From: JAWVEV01 sp033856535
Lineage (GTDB): Bacteria > Actinomycetota > Thermoleophilia > Miltoncostaeales > Miltoncostaeaceae
Assembly (NCBI GenBank): GCA_033856535.1
Contig: JAWVEV010000190.1
Location: forward strand, 1-64,000
Direction of reading: 5' to 3'
DNA length: 64,000 nt
In this document: positions 32,295 to 40,456 of the stretch, in pieces
How positions within the stretch are numbered: the first letter of the stretch is position 1
Layout of the letters: each line of letters starts with the position of its first letter
Notes under the pieces: model-generated
What the model was told of the DNA's origin: nothing
The model's database searches: none
Seen by the model: the letters and a program-made list of their open reading frames with translations, nothing else
Program-made: the position numbers and the translations under genes

Positions 32295-32602
32295 CCGTAA
32301 CCCATCACTTTCATCAAGAAGCGGCCCTCCTCGGTCATGGACTCGGGCGACCACGGCGGGTCCCAGACCCAGTTCACGTCGACGCCGGTCACGCCCTCCA
32401 GGGGGCCGACCGCGTTGCGCGCGTCACCGAGGATCTGCTCGGTGAGCGGGCAGCCCATCGAGGTGAGCGTCATGTCGAGGATGACGTGGCCCTCGTCGTT
32501 CTGGGTGATGCCGTAGAGCAGCCCGAGGTCGACCACGTTGACCCCCAGCTCGGGGTCCTCGACCTGCTTCATGGCCGTGCGGATCTCGTCTTCGCTGGCC
32601 AT
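32291..32602 (-). CDS. SufT-like DUF59 (MIP18-family) Fe-S assembly protein
   Basis: A 103-residue DUF59 protein. Signatures are VEDPELGVNVVDLGLLYGI at the N-terminus and LTSMGCPLTEQILGDA, with the conserved Cys, in the middle, followed by VNWVWDPPWSPESM. SufT/MIP18 proteins help Fe-S maturation. It overlaps the sufU stop (TGATG) and the A-type carrier start (ATGA), so it is translated within the coupled suf transcript. ATG 32602 is the only sensible start. Confidence 0.92.
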   Translation of the reverse strand: MASEDEIRTAMKQVEDPELGVNVVDLGLLYGITQNDEGHVILDMTLTSMGCPLTEQILGDARNAVGPLEGVTGVDVNWVWDPPWSPESMTEEGRFLMKVMGYG

Positions 32603-33045
32603 CAGTCTCCTCCGTTGCCCTGGTAGGTCTGGATGGCGTCCTTGGCGGCCATCCACCCGAGCAGCGCGCACTTCACGCGGACGGGGTACTTGGCGACCCC
32701 CTCCAGCGCGATCGCGTCGCCCAGCCGGTCCTCGTCGCCCTCCTCCTTGGAGTGCATCACGAGGCGAAAGTGCTCCACGAGCTCCAGCGCCTCCTCGAGC
32801 GTCAGGCCCGGCAGGACCTCGCTCATCATGGACGTCGAGCTCTGGGAGATCGAGCAGCCCTCGCCGGTGTGCCCGAGTCCGGTGATCCGGCCGTCCTCGA
32901 TCAGCAGCTCCAGGTGGATCTGGTCCCCGCAGAGCGGGTTGTTCTGGTCCACGGCGACCGAGTGCGGCTCGAGGTTCCCGCGCCCGCGCTGGGTGCGGTA
33001 GTGATCGAGGATCAGCTCCTGGTAGAGGTCGTCGAGGCCCGGCAC
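32602..33045 (-). CDS. sufU: SufU zinc-dependent sulfurtransferase
   Basis: A 147-residue IscU-like protein that accepts persulfide sulfur from SufS. The three zinc/active Cys are visible in NPLCGDQI, GEGCSISQSSTSMM and RVKCALLGW, and the SufU-specific insertion between the second and third Cys is present, separating it from scaffold IscU. GTG 33045 starts 14 bases after the sufS stop. It is followed directly by the DUF59 gene. Confidence 0.94.
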   Translation of the reverse strand: MPGLDDLYQELILDHYRTQRGRGNLEPHSVAVDQNNPLCGDQIHLELLIEDGRITGLGHTGEGCSISQSSTSMMSEVLPGLTLEEALELVEHFRLVMHSKEEGDEDRLGDAIALEGVAKYPVRVKCALLGWMAAKDAIQTYQGNGGD

Positions 33046-33059
33046 GTCGCTCCTTCTCC

Positions 33060-34307
33060 CTACGCCCCGGGGCCGCCCATGAACGAGCGAACCGTGCCCA
33101 GCGCGCGCACCAGGACGTCGATCTCCTCGTCCCGATTGTAGAGGTAGGTGCTGGCGCGGGCCGTGGCGCCGACGCCCAGCACACGCATGAGCGGCTTGGC
33201 GCAGTGGTGGCCGGCGCGGATGCAGACGCCCTCGCGGTCGACGATCTGGGCGATGTCGTGCGGGTGGAAGCCCTCGAGGGTGAACGAGACCGCGCCGCCG
33301 CGCCGCTCCGGGTCCGTCGGGCCGAAGATCGTGACGCCCTCGACCTCCTCGAGCGCCGCGATCGTGTGGGCGGCGAGGTCGCGCTCGTGCGCCCGCACGT
33401 TCTCCATCCCGACGTCCATCAGGTACTCGGCCGCCGCGCCCAGGCCGACCGACTCGGCGATCGGCGGGGTGCCCGCCTCGAACTTCCAGGGCAGGTCGTT
33501 CCAGCTGGCGCCCTCGACCGTGACGTCGCGGATCATCTCGCCGCCGCCGAGGAAGGGCTCCATCCGGTCGAGCACCTCGGGCTTGGCCGCCAGCACGCCG
33601 ATCCCGGTCGGGCCGAGCATCTTGTGCCCGGTGAAGGCCAGGAAGTCGCAGCCGATGGCCGCGAGGTCGACCGGCATGTGGGGGACGCTCTGCGAGCCGT
33701 CCACCAGCACCAGCGCGCCCTGCTCGTGGGCCGCCCTGGTGATCTCGGCGACCGGGTTGATCGTGCCGAGCACGTTGCTCACGTGGACGACCGAGACCAT
33801 CCTCGTCCGCGGGCCCAGCATCTCGCGGAACCCGTCCATGTCGAGCTCGCCGCCCGGCGTGACCGGCGCGAAGCGCACCCTCGCGCCCGTGATCTTGGCC
33901 ACCAGGTGCCACGGGACGATGTTGGAGTGGTGCTCCATCTCGGTGACGAGGATCTCGTCGCCGGGCTTCAGCTCGCGCACGCCCCAGGCCCAGGCCACCA
34001 GGTTGATGGCCTCGCTGGCGTTCTTGGCGAAGACCGTGCCCTCGATCGGCGCGTTCACCAGCCGCGCCACCGCGGCCCGGCCGGCCTCGTAGCGCTCGGT
34101 GGCCTCGGCGGCCAGCTCGTAGACGCCGCGGTGCACGTTCGCGTTGGTCTCGCGGTAGTACGCGTCCATCGCGTCCAGCACCGACGCCGGCTTCTGCGAG
34201 GTGGCGGCCGAGTCGAGGTAGACCAGGGGCCGTCCGTGCACCTCCCGGTCGAGGATCGGGAAGTCCGCCCGGAGGGCGGTCGCGTCGAGTCCGGCCGCCG
34301 TGCTCAC
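33060..34307 (-). CDS. sufS: Cysteine desulfurase SufS
   Basis: A 415-residue class V PLP enzyme taking sulfur from cysteine to form an enzyme persulfide. PLP-Lys229 lies in AFTGHKMLGPTG; the persulfide Cys369 is in IRAGHHCAKPLM, the short SufS-type loop. TEMEHHSNIVPW and VHVSNVLGTINP are family marks. GTG 34307 has GGAGA five bases upstream. A longer in-frame opening to GTG 34427 exists but runs through an inverted repeat. A 33-codon ORF overlaps the start by 4 bases. Confidence 0.96.
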   Translation of the reverse strand: MSTAAGLDATALRADFPILDREVHGRPLVYLDSAATSQKPASVLDAMDAYYRETNANVHRGVYELAAEATERYEAGRAAVARLVNAPIEGTVFAKNASEAINLVAWAWGVRELKPGDEILVTEMEHHSNIVPWHLVAKITGARVRFAPVTPGGELDMDGFREMLGPRTRMVSVVHVSNVLGTINPVAEITRAAHEQGALVLVDGSQSVPHMPVDLAAIGCDFLAFTGHKMLGPTGIGVLAAKPEVLDRMEPFLGGGEMIRDVTVEGASWNDLPWKFEAGTPPIAESVGLGAAAEYLMDVGMENVRAHERDLAAHTIAALEEVEGVTIFGPTDPERRGGAVSFTLEGFHPHDIAQIVDREGVCIRAGHHCAKPLMRVLGVGATARASTYLYNRDEEIDVLVRALGTVRSFMGGPGA

Positions 34308-34405
34308 AGAGGTCTCCTGCGAACACCCCTGAAAAGGTCTCGTCCAATCGCCGCTCCCGAATCGTCGGGGAGGAAGGCGGACCGCGCTGTTCGAGATTCC
34401 TTCAA
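34304..34405 (-). CDS. Possible 33-residue small ORF coupled to sufS
   Basis: A TTG at 34405 preceded by AAGGAGG (four-base spacing) opens a 33-codon frame that ends in TGA at 34304-34306, overlapping the sufS GTG as GTGA, the coupling seen at many junctions in this window. The peptide is basic and ends LFRGVRRRPL. It spans one arm of the 34326-34454 inverted repeat. It may be a leader peptide that sets SufS translation; it may also be fortuitous. Confidence 0.35.
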   Translation of the reverse strand: MKESRTARSAFLPDDSGAAIGRDLFRGVRRRPL

Positions 34406-34454
34406 AACGCCTCCTTGATGCACCCACTCGCCGCGGTGGCGACCTTTTCAGGGG
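34326..34454. repeat. Perfect 14-bp inverted repeat between sufC and sufS
   Basis: CCCCTGAAAAGGTC (34326-34339) and its exact complement GACCTTTTCAGGGG (34441-34454) flank 101 bases in the only sizeable gap of the suf operon (34308-34458). In mRNA they could close a large stem; as DNA they could be operator sites or the ends of a tiny mobile element. No target-site duplication is apparent. Confidence 0.65.
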
Positions 34455-34458
34455 CCTT

Positions 34459-35226
34459 CTACCGGGTCGGCGCCGCGGCCTTCTCGGTCGAGCCGAACTC
34501 CACGTAGCCGTGCTCCTCGAGGTGCTCGGCCAGCTCGGGGCCGCCCGTGCGGGCGATGCGGCCCTCGTACATCACGTGGACCACGTCCGGCTTGATGTAG
34601 CGGAGGATGCGGGTGTAGTGGGTGATGATCAGGACGCCGAGGTCCGGGCCGCGGAGGGCGTTCACGCCCTTCGAGACGACCTTCAGGGCGTCGACGTCGA
34701 GGCCGGAGTCGGTCTCGTCCAGCACCGCGAAGCGCGGCTTCAGCATCGCCATCTGGAGGATCTCGTGGCGCTTCTTCTCGCCGCCCGAGAAGCCCTCGTT
34801 CAGGTAGCGGTCGGCGAAGCTGCGGTCGAACTCGAGCAGCTTGCTCGTCTCGTCGAACAGCTTGATGAACTCGCGCGGCTTGATCTCCTCGCCGCGGATC
34901 GCGCTCAGCGAGCTGCGCAGGAAGTTCATCACCGAGACGCCCGGCACCTCGACCGGGTACTGCATCGCCAGGAACAGGCCCGCCTTGGCGCGCTCGTCGG
35001 CCTCCATCTCGGCCAGGTCCTGGCCGTCGAAGAGGACCTCGCCGGCGGTGATGTCGTAGCGGGGGTGGCCGGCGAGGGCGTAGGCCAGCGTGCTCTTGCC
35101 CGAGCCGTTCGGGCCCATCAGCGCGTGGACCTCCCCCTGGGGCACCGTCAGGTCGACCCCCTTCAGGATGGGGGTGTCCTCGACGGCCACCTCGAGGCCC
35201 TTGATCTGCAGGATGGGGTCAGCCAC
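34459..35226 (-). CDS. sufC: SufC ATPase of the SufBCD scaffold
   Basis: A 255-residue ABC-type ATPase that drives Fe-S assembly on SufB-SufD; it has no transporter partner. Walker A is GPNGSGKSTLAYAL (about residues 38-51), the signature is NEGFSGGEKKRHEIL, Walker B runs into FAVLDETDSGLDVDAL, and the switch His is in LIITHYTRIL. GTG 35226 lies 34 bases after the Rieske gene stop. Length and motifs are standard. Confidence 0.96.
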   Translation of the reverse strand: MADPILQIKGLEVAVEDTPILKGVDLTVPQGEVHALMGPNGSGKSTLAYALAGHPRYDITAGEVLFDGQDLAEMEADERAKAGLFLAMQYPVEVPGVSVMNFLRSSLSAIRGEEIKPREFIKLFDETSKLLEFDRSFADRYLNEGFSGGEKKRHEILQMAMLKPRFAVLDETDSGLDVDALKVVSKGVNALRGPDLGVLIITHYTRILRYIKPDVVHVMYEGRIARTGGPELAEHLEEHGYVEFGSTEKAAAPTR

Positions 35227-35259
35227 GTCGCTCCTTGGGTGAGTCGGTACGGCGGTCAG

Positions 35260-35598
35260 TCAGTCGAGGAGGGGATGCGGCAGGCTCGGGGTCGGATCGA
35301 CCATCACGCGCCCGTCGCGCACCTCCACGCGGAAGGTGGGGAGGGGAAGGGTCGCCGGCGGCGTCAGCGCCTCGCCGCTCTCGAGGGAGAAGGCGGCGCC
35401 GTGCTTGGGGCACTCGATCGTGTCGCCCTCCACCCAGCCCTCGGAGAGGGACGCCTCGGCGTGGGTGCAGGTGTCATGGACCGCGTGGACCGTCCCGTCC
35501 ACCCGGACCAGGCAGACCGGGGTGTCGTCCAGGTCCACGCGCACGGCCTCGCCCGGGGCGAGGTCATCCAGCGCCGCGACGTCCACCATCGTGCTCAT
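35260..35598 (-). CDS. Rieske [2Fe-2S] protein of the suf operon
   Basis: A 112-residue soluble Rieske ferredoxin. The 2Fe-2S ligands are CTH (in HDTCTHAEASL) and CPKH (in TIECPKHGAAF), the C-x-H...C-x2-H pattern of NirD/ferredoxin-type Rieske proteins. Such a gene is typical inside actinobacterial suf operons, possibly supplying electrons for cluster assembly. ATG 35598 overlaps the sufD stop as ATGA; a second ATG lies three codons later. Confidence 0.93.
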   Translation of the reverse strand: MSTMVDVAALDDLAPGEAVRVDLDDTPVCLVRVDGTVHAVHDTCTHAEASLSEGWVEGDTIECPKHGAAFSLESGEALTPPATLPLPTFRVEVRDGRVMVDPTPSLPHPLLD

Positions 35599-36827
35599 AC
35601 CGCGAGCTTGGCCTCGACGGCGCGCTCCAGCTCGGTCCGCAGCTCCTCGAGGCTCACCTGGGCCAGCACCTCCTGGAAGAAGCCAAGGACGATCAGCCGC
35701 TTGGCCACGTGCTCGGGCACGCCCCGCGAGCGCAGGTAGAACAGGTGCTCGTCGTCGACCCGGCCGACCGCGCCGGCGTGCGAGCACTTCACCTCGGCCG
35801 TCTCGATCTCGAGGAACGGGATCGTGTCGGCCCGGGCGCCCTCGTTCAGCACCAGGTTGCGGTTGGTCTGGTAGGCGTCGGTGCCCGGCGCGCCCGGCGG
35901 CACCACCAGGTTGCCGAAGAAGATCGTGTGCGCCTGGTCCTGCAGCGCGCCCTTGTAGAGCAGGTTCGAGTAGGCGTTCGGCGCCTCGTGGCGGGCCACC
36001 GTGCGATGCTCGAAATGCTGCTGGCCCGACGCGAAGAAGAGGCCGAGCGCCCGCGCGTCCGAGCCGGGGCCGGCGCAGACCATCGTGGGCTCCACGCGCA
36101 CCACGTCGCCGCCGAGCGTGATGACCACCGAGCGCACCTTCGAGTCGCGGTCGGCCCGCGCCCGCAGCTGCGCGTGGTGGCGCACGCCGGCGCCCCAGTC
36201 GATGATCGCGACGTGCTCCAGCTCGGCCCCCGGGCCGACGAAGAGCTCCGCGACGGTCGAGGCCTGCACGCGCCCGCCGAGATCCGGGGAGACGTAGCGG
36301 TCGATGACCGTGGCCTTCGCGCCCTCGTCCAGCACGATCAGGGTGCGGCCGAAGACGCGGCCCTCGGCCCCGGTGGCCGACAGCACCGCCTCGACCGGCA
36401 GCGTCAGCTCGGCGCCCCGCGGGACGTAGACGAAGGTGCCGCCCTCCCACCGGGCCCCGTTGAGGGCGCCGGGGGTGCCGCCGAAGCCGATCAGCTCGTA
36501 GAGCCGCTCCCGCACCAGCGACTCGTGCGAGGAGAGCGCCGCGCCGAGCTCGCCCACCACGATTCCCTCGGGCAGCTCGCCGATCGAGATCTCGCCCGGC
36601 CGGCCGTCGGGGAAGGCGAACCGGGCGGCCCGCTCGCCGGACGTCTGGGCCGCGGGCACCGCGGCCGCGCCGGGCGCCTCGGGCTCCGGGCCCACCAGCG
36701 CGAGGTCGCGCGGGCGGGTGAACCGCCACTCCTCGCGGCCGGTGGGGTCCGGCAGGTTCTGGAACGCCTCGCTCGCGCTCTTCCGGGCCTCCTCCGCCCA
36801 GGCCGGGGACGCCGCCGCGCTAGCCAA
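35595..36827 (-). CDS. sufD: SufD component of the SufBCD scaffold
   Basis: A 410-residue beta-helix protein that pairs with SufB. Family marks include EEWRFTRP near the N-terminus, FVYVPRGAEL, and the conserved C-terminal block ETAEVKCSHAGAVGRVDDEHLFYLRSRG with the conserved Cys and His. The start is TTG 36827, overlapping the sufB stop by 8 bases. The Rieske gene overlaps its stop. Length is normal for actinobacterial SufD. Confidence 0.95.
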   Translation of the reverse strand: MASAAASPAWAEEARKSASEAFQNLPDPTGREEWRFTRPRDLALVGPEPEAPGAAAVPAAQTSGERAARFAFPDGRPGEISIGELPEGIVVGELGAALSSHESLVRERLYELIGFGGTPGALNGARWEGGTFVYVPRGAELTLPVEAVLSATGAEGRVFGRTLIVLDEGAKATVIDRYVSPDLGGRVQASTVAELFVGPGAELEHVAIIDWGAGVRHHAQLRARADRDSKVRSVVITLGGDVVRVEPTMVCAGPGSDARALGLFFASGQQHFEHRTVARHEAPNAYSNLLYKGALQDQAHTIFFGNLVVPPGAPGTDAYQTNRNLVLNEGARADTIPFLEIETAEVKCSHAGAVGRVDDEHLFYLRSRGVPEHVAKRLIVLGFFQEVLAQVSLEELRTELERAVEAKLAV

Positions 36828-38226
36828 TCGAGCCTTCCATCTGCAGCTCGATCAGGCGGTTCAGCTCCACCGCGTACTCCATCGGCAGCTCCTTGGCGAT
36901 CGGCTCGATGAAGCCGCGCACGATCATCGCCATGGCCTGCTCCTCGGAGAGGCCGCGGCTCTGGAGGTAGAAGATCTGGTCGTCGGCGACCTTGGACACC
37001 GTGGCCTCGTGGCCCACCGAGGAGTCCTCCTCCTGGATGTCCATGTAGGGGTAGGTGTCCGACCGGCTGTCCTCGTCCAGCAGCAGCGCGTCGCAGACCA
37101 CGCTGGCCTTCGCGCGCTTGGCGCCGGGCTCGATCTTCACCAGGCCGCGGTAGCTGGTGCGCCCGCCGCCCTTGGAGATCGACTTGGAGATGATCGTCGA
37201 GGAGGTGTCGGGCGCGACGTGCACCATCTTGGCGCCGGCGTCCTGGTGCATCCCCTCGCTGGCCATCGCGACCGAGAGCACCTCGCCCCGCGCGCCGCGG
37301 CCGGTCATCCACACGGCCGGGTACTTCATGGTCAGCTTGGAGCCGAGGTTGCCGTCGACCCACTCCATGGTGGCGTGCTCCTGGGCCACGGCGCGCTTGG
37401 TGACCAGGTTGTAGACGTTGGTCGACCAGTTCTGGATGGTCGTGTACCGGCAGCGCGCGTGCGGCTTCACGATGATCTCGACCACCGCCGAGTGCAGGCT
37501 GTCGCTGGAGTAGATCGGGGCCGTGCAGCCCTCGACGTAGTGCACGAACGAGTGGGGCTCGCAGATGATCAGCGTCCGCTCGAACTGGCCCATGTTCTCG
37601 GCGTTGATGCGGAAGTAGGCCTGCAGCGGGATCTCGACGTGGACGCCCTCGGGCACCCAGATGAACGAGCCGCCGGACCAGACCGCCGAGTTCAGCGCCG
37701 CGAGCTTGTTGTCGCCCGGCGGGATCACCGTGGCCCAGTGCTCGCGGAACAGCTCCTCGTGCTCGCGAAGGGCCGTGTCGGTGTCGCAGAAGATGACGCC
37801 CTTGTCCTCCAGGTCCTTGCGGATGGAGTGGTAGACGACCTCGGACTCGTACTGGGCGCTGACGCCCGACAGGTACTTCTGCTCGGCCTCGGGGATGCCC
37901 AGGCGGTCGAACGTGTTCTTGATGTCGGTCGGGACGTCCTCCCAGTCCTTCCCCTGCTTCTCCGACGCGCGGATGAAGTAGAAGATGTTCTGGAAGTCGA
38001 TGCCGCTCATGTCCCCGCCCCAGTCGGGCATGGGCTTGCGCTCGAAGATCTCCAGCGCGCGGAGGCGGAACTTCAGCATCCACTCGGGCTCGCCCTTGAG
38101 GAACGAGATCTCCCGCACCACGTCGGCGTTGAGGCCGCGCTTCGGCTCGAAGACGTAGTTCGCCGGGTCGTGCCAGCCGAACTTGTACTGACCGAGGTCG
38201 ATGTCGGGCGGCTTGACAGTGGACAC
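36820..38226 (-). CDS. sufB: SufB component of the SufBCD scaffold
   Basis: A 468-residue beta-helix protein on which clusters are built with SufC and SufD. Conserved stretches include GVHVEIPLQAYFRIN, the EGCTAPIYSSDSLHSAVVEI block with the scaffold Cys, TTIQNWSTNVYNLVTKR and SSVGHEATVSKVADDQIFYLQSRG. GTG 38226 has GGAGG five bases upstream. It heads the minus-strand suf operon and is divergent from sufR, with 190 bases between starts. Confidence 0.97.
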   Translation of the reverse strand: MSTVKPPDIDLGQYKFGWHDPANYVFEPKRGLNADVVREISFLKGEPEWMLKFRLRALEIFERKPMPDWGGDMSGIDFQNIFYFIRASEKQGKDWEDVPTDIKNTFDRLGIPEAEQKYLSGVSAQYESEVVYHSIRKDLEDKGVIFCDTDTALREHEELFREHWATVIPPGDNKLAALNSAVWSGGSFIWVPEGVHVEIPLQAYFRINAENMGQFERTLIICEPHSFVHYVEGCTAPIYSSDSLHSAVVEIIVKPHARCRYTTIQNWSTNVYNLVTKRAVAQEHATMEWVDGNLGSKLTMKYPAVWMTGRGARGEVLSVAMASEGMHQDAGAKMVHVAPDTSSTIISKSISKGGGRTSYRGLVKIEPGAKRAKASVVCDALLLDEDSRSDTYPYMDIQEEDSSVGHEATVSKVADDQIFYLQSRGLSEEQAMAMIVRGFIEPIAKELPMEYAVELNRLIELQMEGSIG

Positions 38227-38318
38227 GGGTCCTCCTGGCTGGTGGCCTGATTCCGTCCTGCGTTCCGGCGGCCAGACGGTCGGCGGCCGGACGTTCACGT
38301 ACCCCTCGTGAGCTCTAA

Positions 38319-38346
38319 AGGATACGCCCATGCCCGGAACACGGAA
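38319..38346 (-). promoter_or_regulatory. Candidate promoter of the suf operon
   Basis: On the minus strand TTCCGT (38346-38341) and TATCCT (38324-38319) are 16 bases apart, about 90 bases before sufB. It lies beside the candidate sufR promoter, so a single SufR site between them could control both directions. Confidence 0.35.
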
Positions 38347-38353
38347 AGGGTCG

Positions 38354-38383
38354 TTCGGAGCCCCGGGGAACCGGGTGTATCCT
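38354..38383 (+). promoter_or_regulatory. Candidate promoter of sufR
   Basis: TTCGGA (38354-38359) and TATCCT (38378-38383), 18 bases apart with TG before the -10, precede sufR by 33 bases. It faces the opposite way from the suf operon promoter. Confidence 0.35.
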
Positions 38384-38416
38384 CGACGAAAGCCGCTGCT
38401 ATCGGGGCGATGGGCG

Positions 38417-39163
38417 ATGGTGCAGAGGGGCGAGGCGCATTCGGGCGGGGCCGAGCGGGACATCGAGCGCCTGGCGGCGGCCCTCGGCGATCCCACCCGC
38501 CGCAGGGTCTTCTTCGCGGTCCGGGAGGCCGAGCGCGCCCTGAGCAAGGACGAGGTCGCCGAGGCCGTCGGCATCGAGCGCCGGCTGGCCGCGTTCCACC
38601 TCGACAAGCTCGTGGCCAAGGGCTTTCTCGAGGCCGAGTTCCACCGCCGCAACGGCCGCGCCGGCCCCGGCGCCGGCCGCCCGGCCAAGCACTACCTCCT
38701 GGCCCCCTCCGAGGTCAGCGTCTCGCTGCCCGAGCGCCACTACGAGCTGCTGGCGCAGCTGCTCCTGCGCGCCACCCGCGAGCCGGTCGACGCGACCAGC
38801 CCCCAGGAGCGCCTGGAGCGGGTGGGCTACGAGTTCGGCCGCGAGCTCGGCCAGGCGGAGGTCGCGGCCGGCCGGGTGGGGCCGGGCGCCTCGGGCGGCG
38901 AGGCCGTCGCCCAGGTGGTGCGGCTGCTCTCGCGGTACGGCTTCGCGGCCCATCCGGACGGCGACACGGCCCTTCGCGCCTGCGCCTGCCCGTTCGAGGA
39001 GATCGCCTTCGACGACCCCGAGCGGATCTGCGGCCTGGACCGCGCGATCTGGCGCGGGATGCTCGCGGCGTTCGCGCCCGACGCCACGCTCAGCGTGGCC
39101 GGCACGCGGGCCCAGGGCGACGAGGCCTGCGTGGCCGAGGTCTCCGGGGCGCCCACGGCCTAG
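38417..39163 (+). CDS. sufR: SufR-type Fe-S cluster-sensing repressor
   Basis: A 248-residue winged-helix regulator. The N-terminal DNA-binding domain (about 15-85) reads LAAALGDPTRRRVFFAVREAE and then EAVGIERRLAAFHLDKLVAKGFL. The C-terminal part has the cluster Cys: CACPFEEIAFDDPERICGLD, with C-x-C and a third Cys 14 residues later, as in actinobacterial SufR, which represses suf when it carries a [4Fe-4S] cluster. ATG 38417 was chosen over the longer opening to 38330, which would cover the promoter region. It is divergent from sufB. Confidence 0.9.
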   Translation: MVQRGEAHSGGAERDIERLAAALGDPTRRRVFFAVREAERALSKDEVAEAVGIERRLAAFHLDKLVAKGFLEAEFHRRNGRAGPGAGRPAKHYLLAPSEVSVSLPERHYELLAQLLLRATREPVDATSPQERLERVGYEFGRELGQAEVAAGRVGPGASGGEAVAQVVRLLSRYGFAAHPDGDTALRACACPFEEIAFDDPERICGLDRAIWRGMLAAFAPDATLSVAGTRAQGDEACVAEVSGAPTA

Positions 39164-39180
39164 CCGCGGCACCGCCCGCC

Positions 39181-39459
39181 CTATTGGCGCAGGCGGGTGG
39201 TCCCGAACAGGTAGACCATGTAGCCGAAGCCCACGGTCGTGGCCGCGGCGGCGATGATGTCCGACCCGCGGGACTGGGCGACCGAGTGGATCGTCTCGGC
39301 CGCGAGCGCGACGAAGATGAAGCCGAAGAGCGCCAGGCCGAACCAGTTGACCCAGTCGACCGGCAGGTACTTGCGGATGCCGACCGCGTCGGCGGCCGGC
39401 GCGTAGTTCCGCCGCCGTCCGGAGCTCTTCTTCTTGGGCTTTGCGCCGATCCTCGCCAC
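39181..39459 (-). CDS. Small two-helix membrane protein (hypothetical)
   Basis: A 92-residue protein starting at GTG 39459. A basic N-terminus (GAKPKKKSSGRRR) is followed by two hydrophobic helices, about residues 40-60 (WFGLALFGFIFVALAAETI) and 68-86 (IIAAAATTVGFGYMVYLF). The basic cytosolic start and short loop suggest a hairpin inner-membrane protein. No family is recognised. It converges with sufR and is divergent from the methyltransferase gene at 39512. Confidence 0.65.
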   Translation of the reverse strand: MARIGAKPKKKSSGRRRNYAPAADAVGIRKYLPVDWVNWFGLALFGFIFVALAAETIHSVAQSRGSDIIAAAATTVGFGYMVYLFGTTRLRQ

Positions 39460-39511
39460 GACCCGCAACGGTACCAGGCGGACCGGCGCGAGCACCGCTA
39501 GCCTGCCGCCG

Positions 39512-40456
39512 GTGCCGCGCCCCGATCGCATCGACGACTGGCACGAGATCCTGATCCTCCACACCGCGGTGGAGGAGGGGCTCGTCGAGGCGCTGGAGCG
39601 CCCCCGCTCGGCGAGCGAGGTGGCCAGCGCCTTGCGCCTGGACGCCCGCGCGGTGAACGTGGTGGCCCGCGCGCTCGCGGGCTACGGCTACGTGGCGGAG
39701 GACGCCGACGGCCGCCTGGCCCTGACCGAGCGCGGCCACCGGCTGTTGAGCCCGGGTGAGGACGAGGGCGACCCGGCGGCCGACGTCGCGCTCTCGACCC
39801 GGGCGATCCGGGCCCACCTGCACCTGGCCGAGGTGCTGCGCACCGGCCGGAAGGTCGACGAGGTCTCGGCCGGCGACCGGCTCACCCGCGAGCGGTTCAT
39901 GCGCTCGATGCGCCACGTGGCCTCCGTGCGCGCGCCGCACACGGTGGCGGCGCTCGGCGCGCCGAGCGGGGGCGGGCGCCTGCTCGACGTGGGCGGCGGG
40001 CCCGGCACCTACGCGCGCCACTTCGCGCGCGCCGGCTGGCAGGTGACCGTGATGGACCTGCCCGAGTCGCTCGAGCTCTCGGCCGAGGAGCTCGCCCGCG
40101 ACGGCATCGCGACGGTCCCCGGCGACGCCACCGCCGGCCTGCCGCAGGGCCCCTGGGACTGCATCTACCTGGGCAACTTCGTCCACCTCTTCGACGGCGC
40201 CACCGCCGCGTCGCTGGTGGGCCGCGCCGGCGCCGCGATCGCCTCCGGCGGGCTCCTCGCGCTGCAGGAGGTGGTGCTCGAGAGCCCGCAGGGTCCGCGC
40301 TTCGGCGTGATGATGCTGCTCGCCACCGACGGGGGCGGCAGCTACTCCGAGGCCGACTACCGCGCCTGGATGGCCGCCGCCGGCTGCCCCCACGAGCGGA
40401 CCGTCAGCCTCGACGAGGGGTGGCACCACCTGCTGCTCGGGCGGAAGCCGGGTTGA
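39512..40456 (+). CDS. O-methyltransferase-type SAM methyltransferase with N-terminal winged helix
   Basis: A 314-residue protein laid out like small-molecule O-methyltransferases. An N-terminal winged-helix/dimerisation domain (about 1-85, EVASALRLDARAVNVVARAL) precedes a Rossmann methyltransferase fold with motif I RLLDVGGGPGTYARHFA, VTVMDLPE, and the acidic NFVHLFD region. The substrate is unknown. TAGCCT at 39499-39504 lies 7 bases before GTG 39512, a leaderless-type start. It is the first of five genes joined by 4-base overlaps (39512-42456). Confidence 0.83.
   Translation: MPRPDRIDDWHEILILHTAVEEGLVEALERPRSASEVASALRLDARAVNVVARALAGYGYVAEDADGRLALTERGHRLLSPGEDEGDPAADVALSTRAIRAHLHLAEVLRTGRKVDEVSAGDRLTRERFMRSMRHVASVRAPHTVAALGAPSGGGRLLDVGGGPGTYARHFARAGWQVTVMDLPESLELSAEELARDGIATVPGDATAGLPQGPWDCIYLGNFVHLFDGATAASLVGRAGAAIASGGLLALQEVVLESPQGPRFGVMMLLATDGGGSYSEADYRAWMAAAGCPHERTVSLDEGWHHLLLGRKPG

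Noticed and set aside
34308..34427. N-terminal extension of SufS to GTG 34427
   Set aside because: It would be translated through an inverted repeat, lacks similarity to SufS N-termini, and the GTG at 34307 has its own Shine-Dalgarno site.
34326..34454. Miniature transposable element
   Set aside because: Ends are inverted repeats, but no target duplication or second copy was noticed; kept only as an inverted repeat.
38410..38412. ATG 38410 as the sufR start
   Set aside because: Wrong reading frame for the SufR protein.
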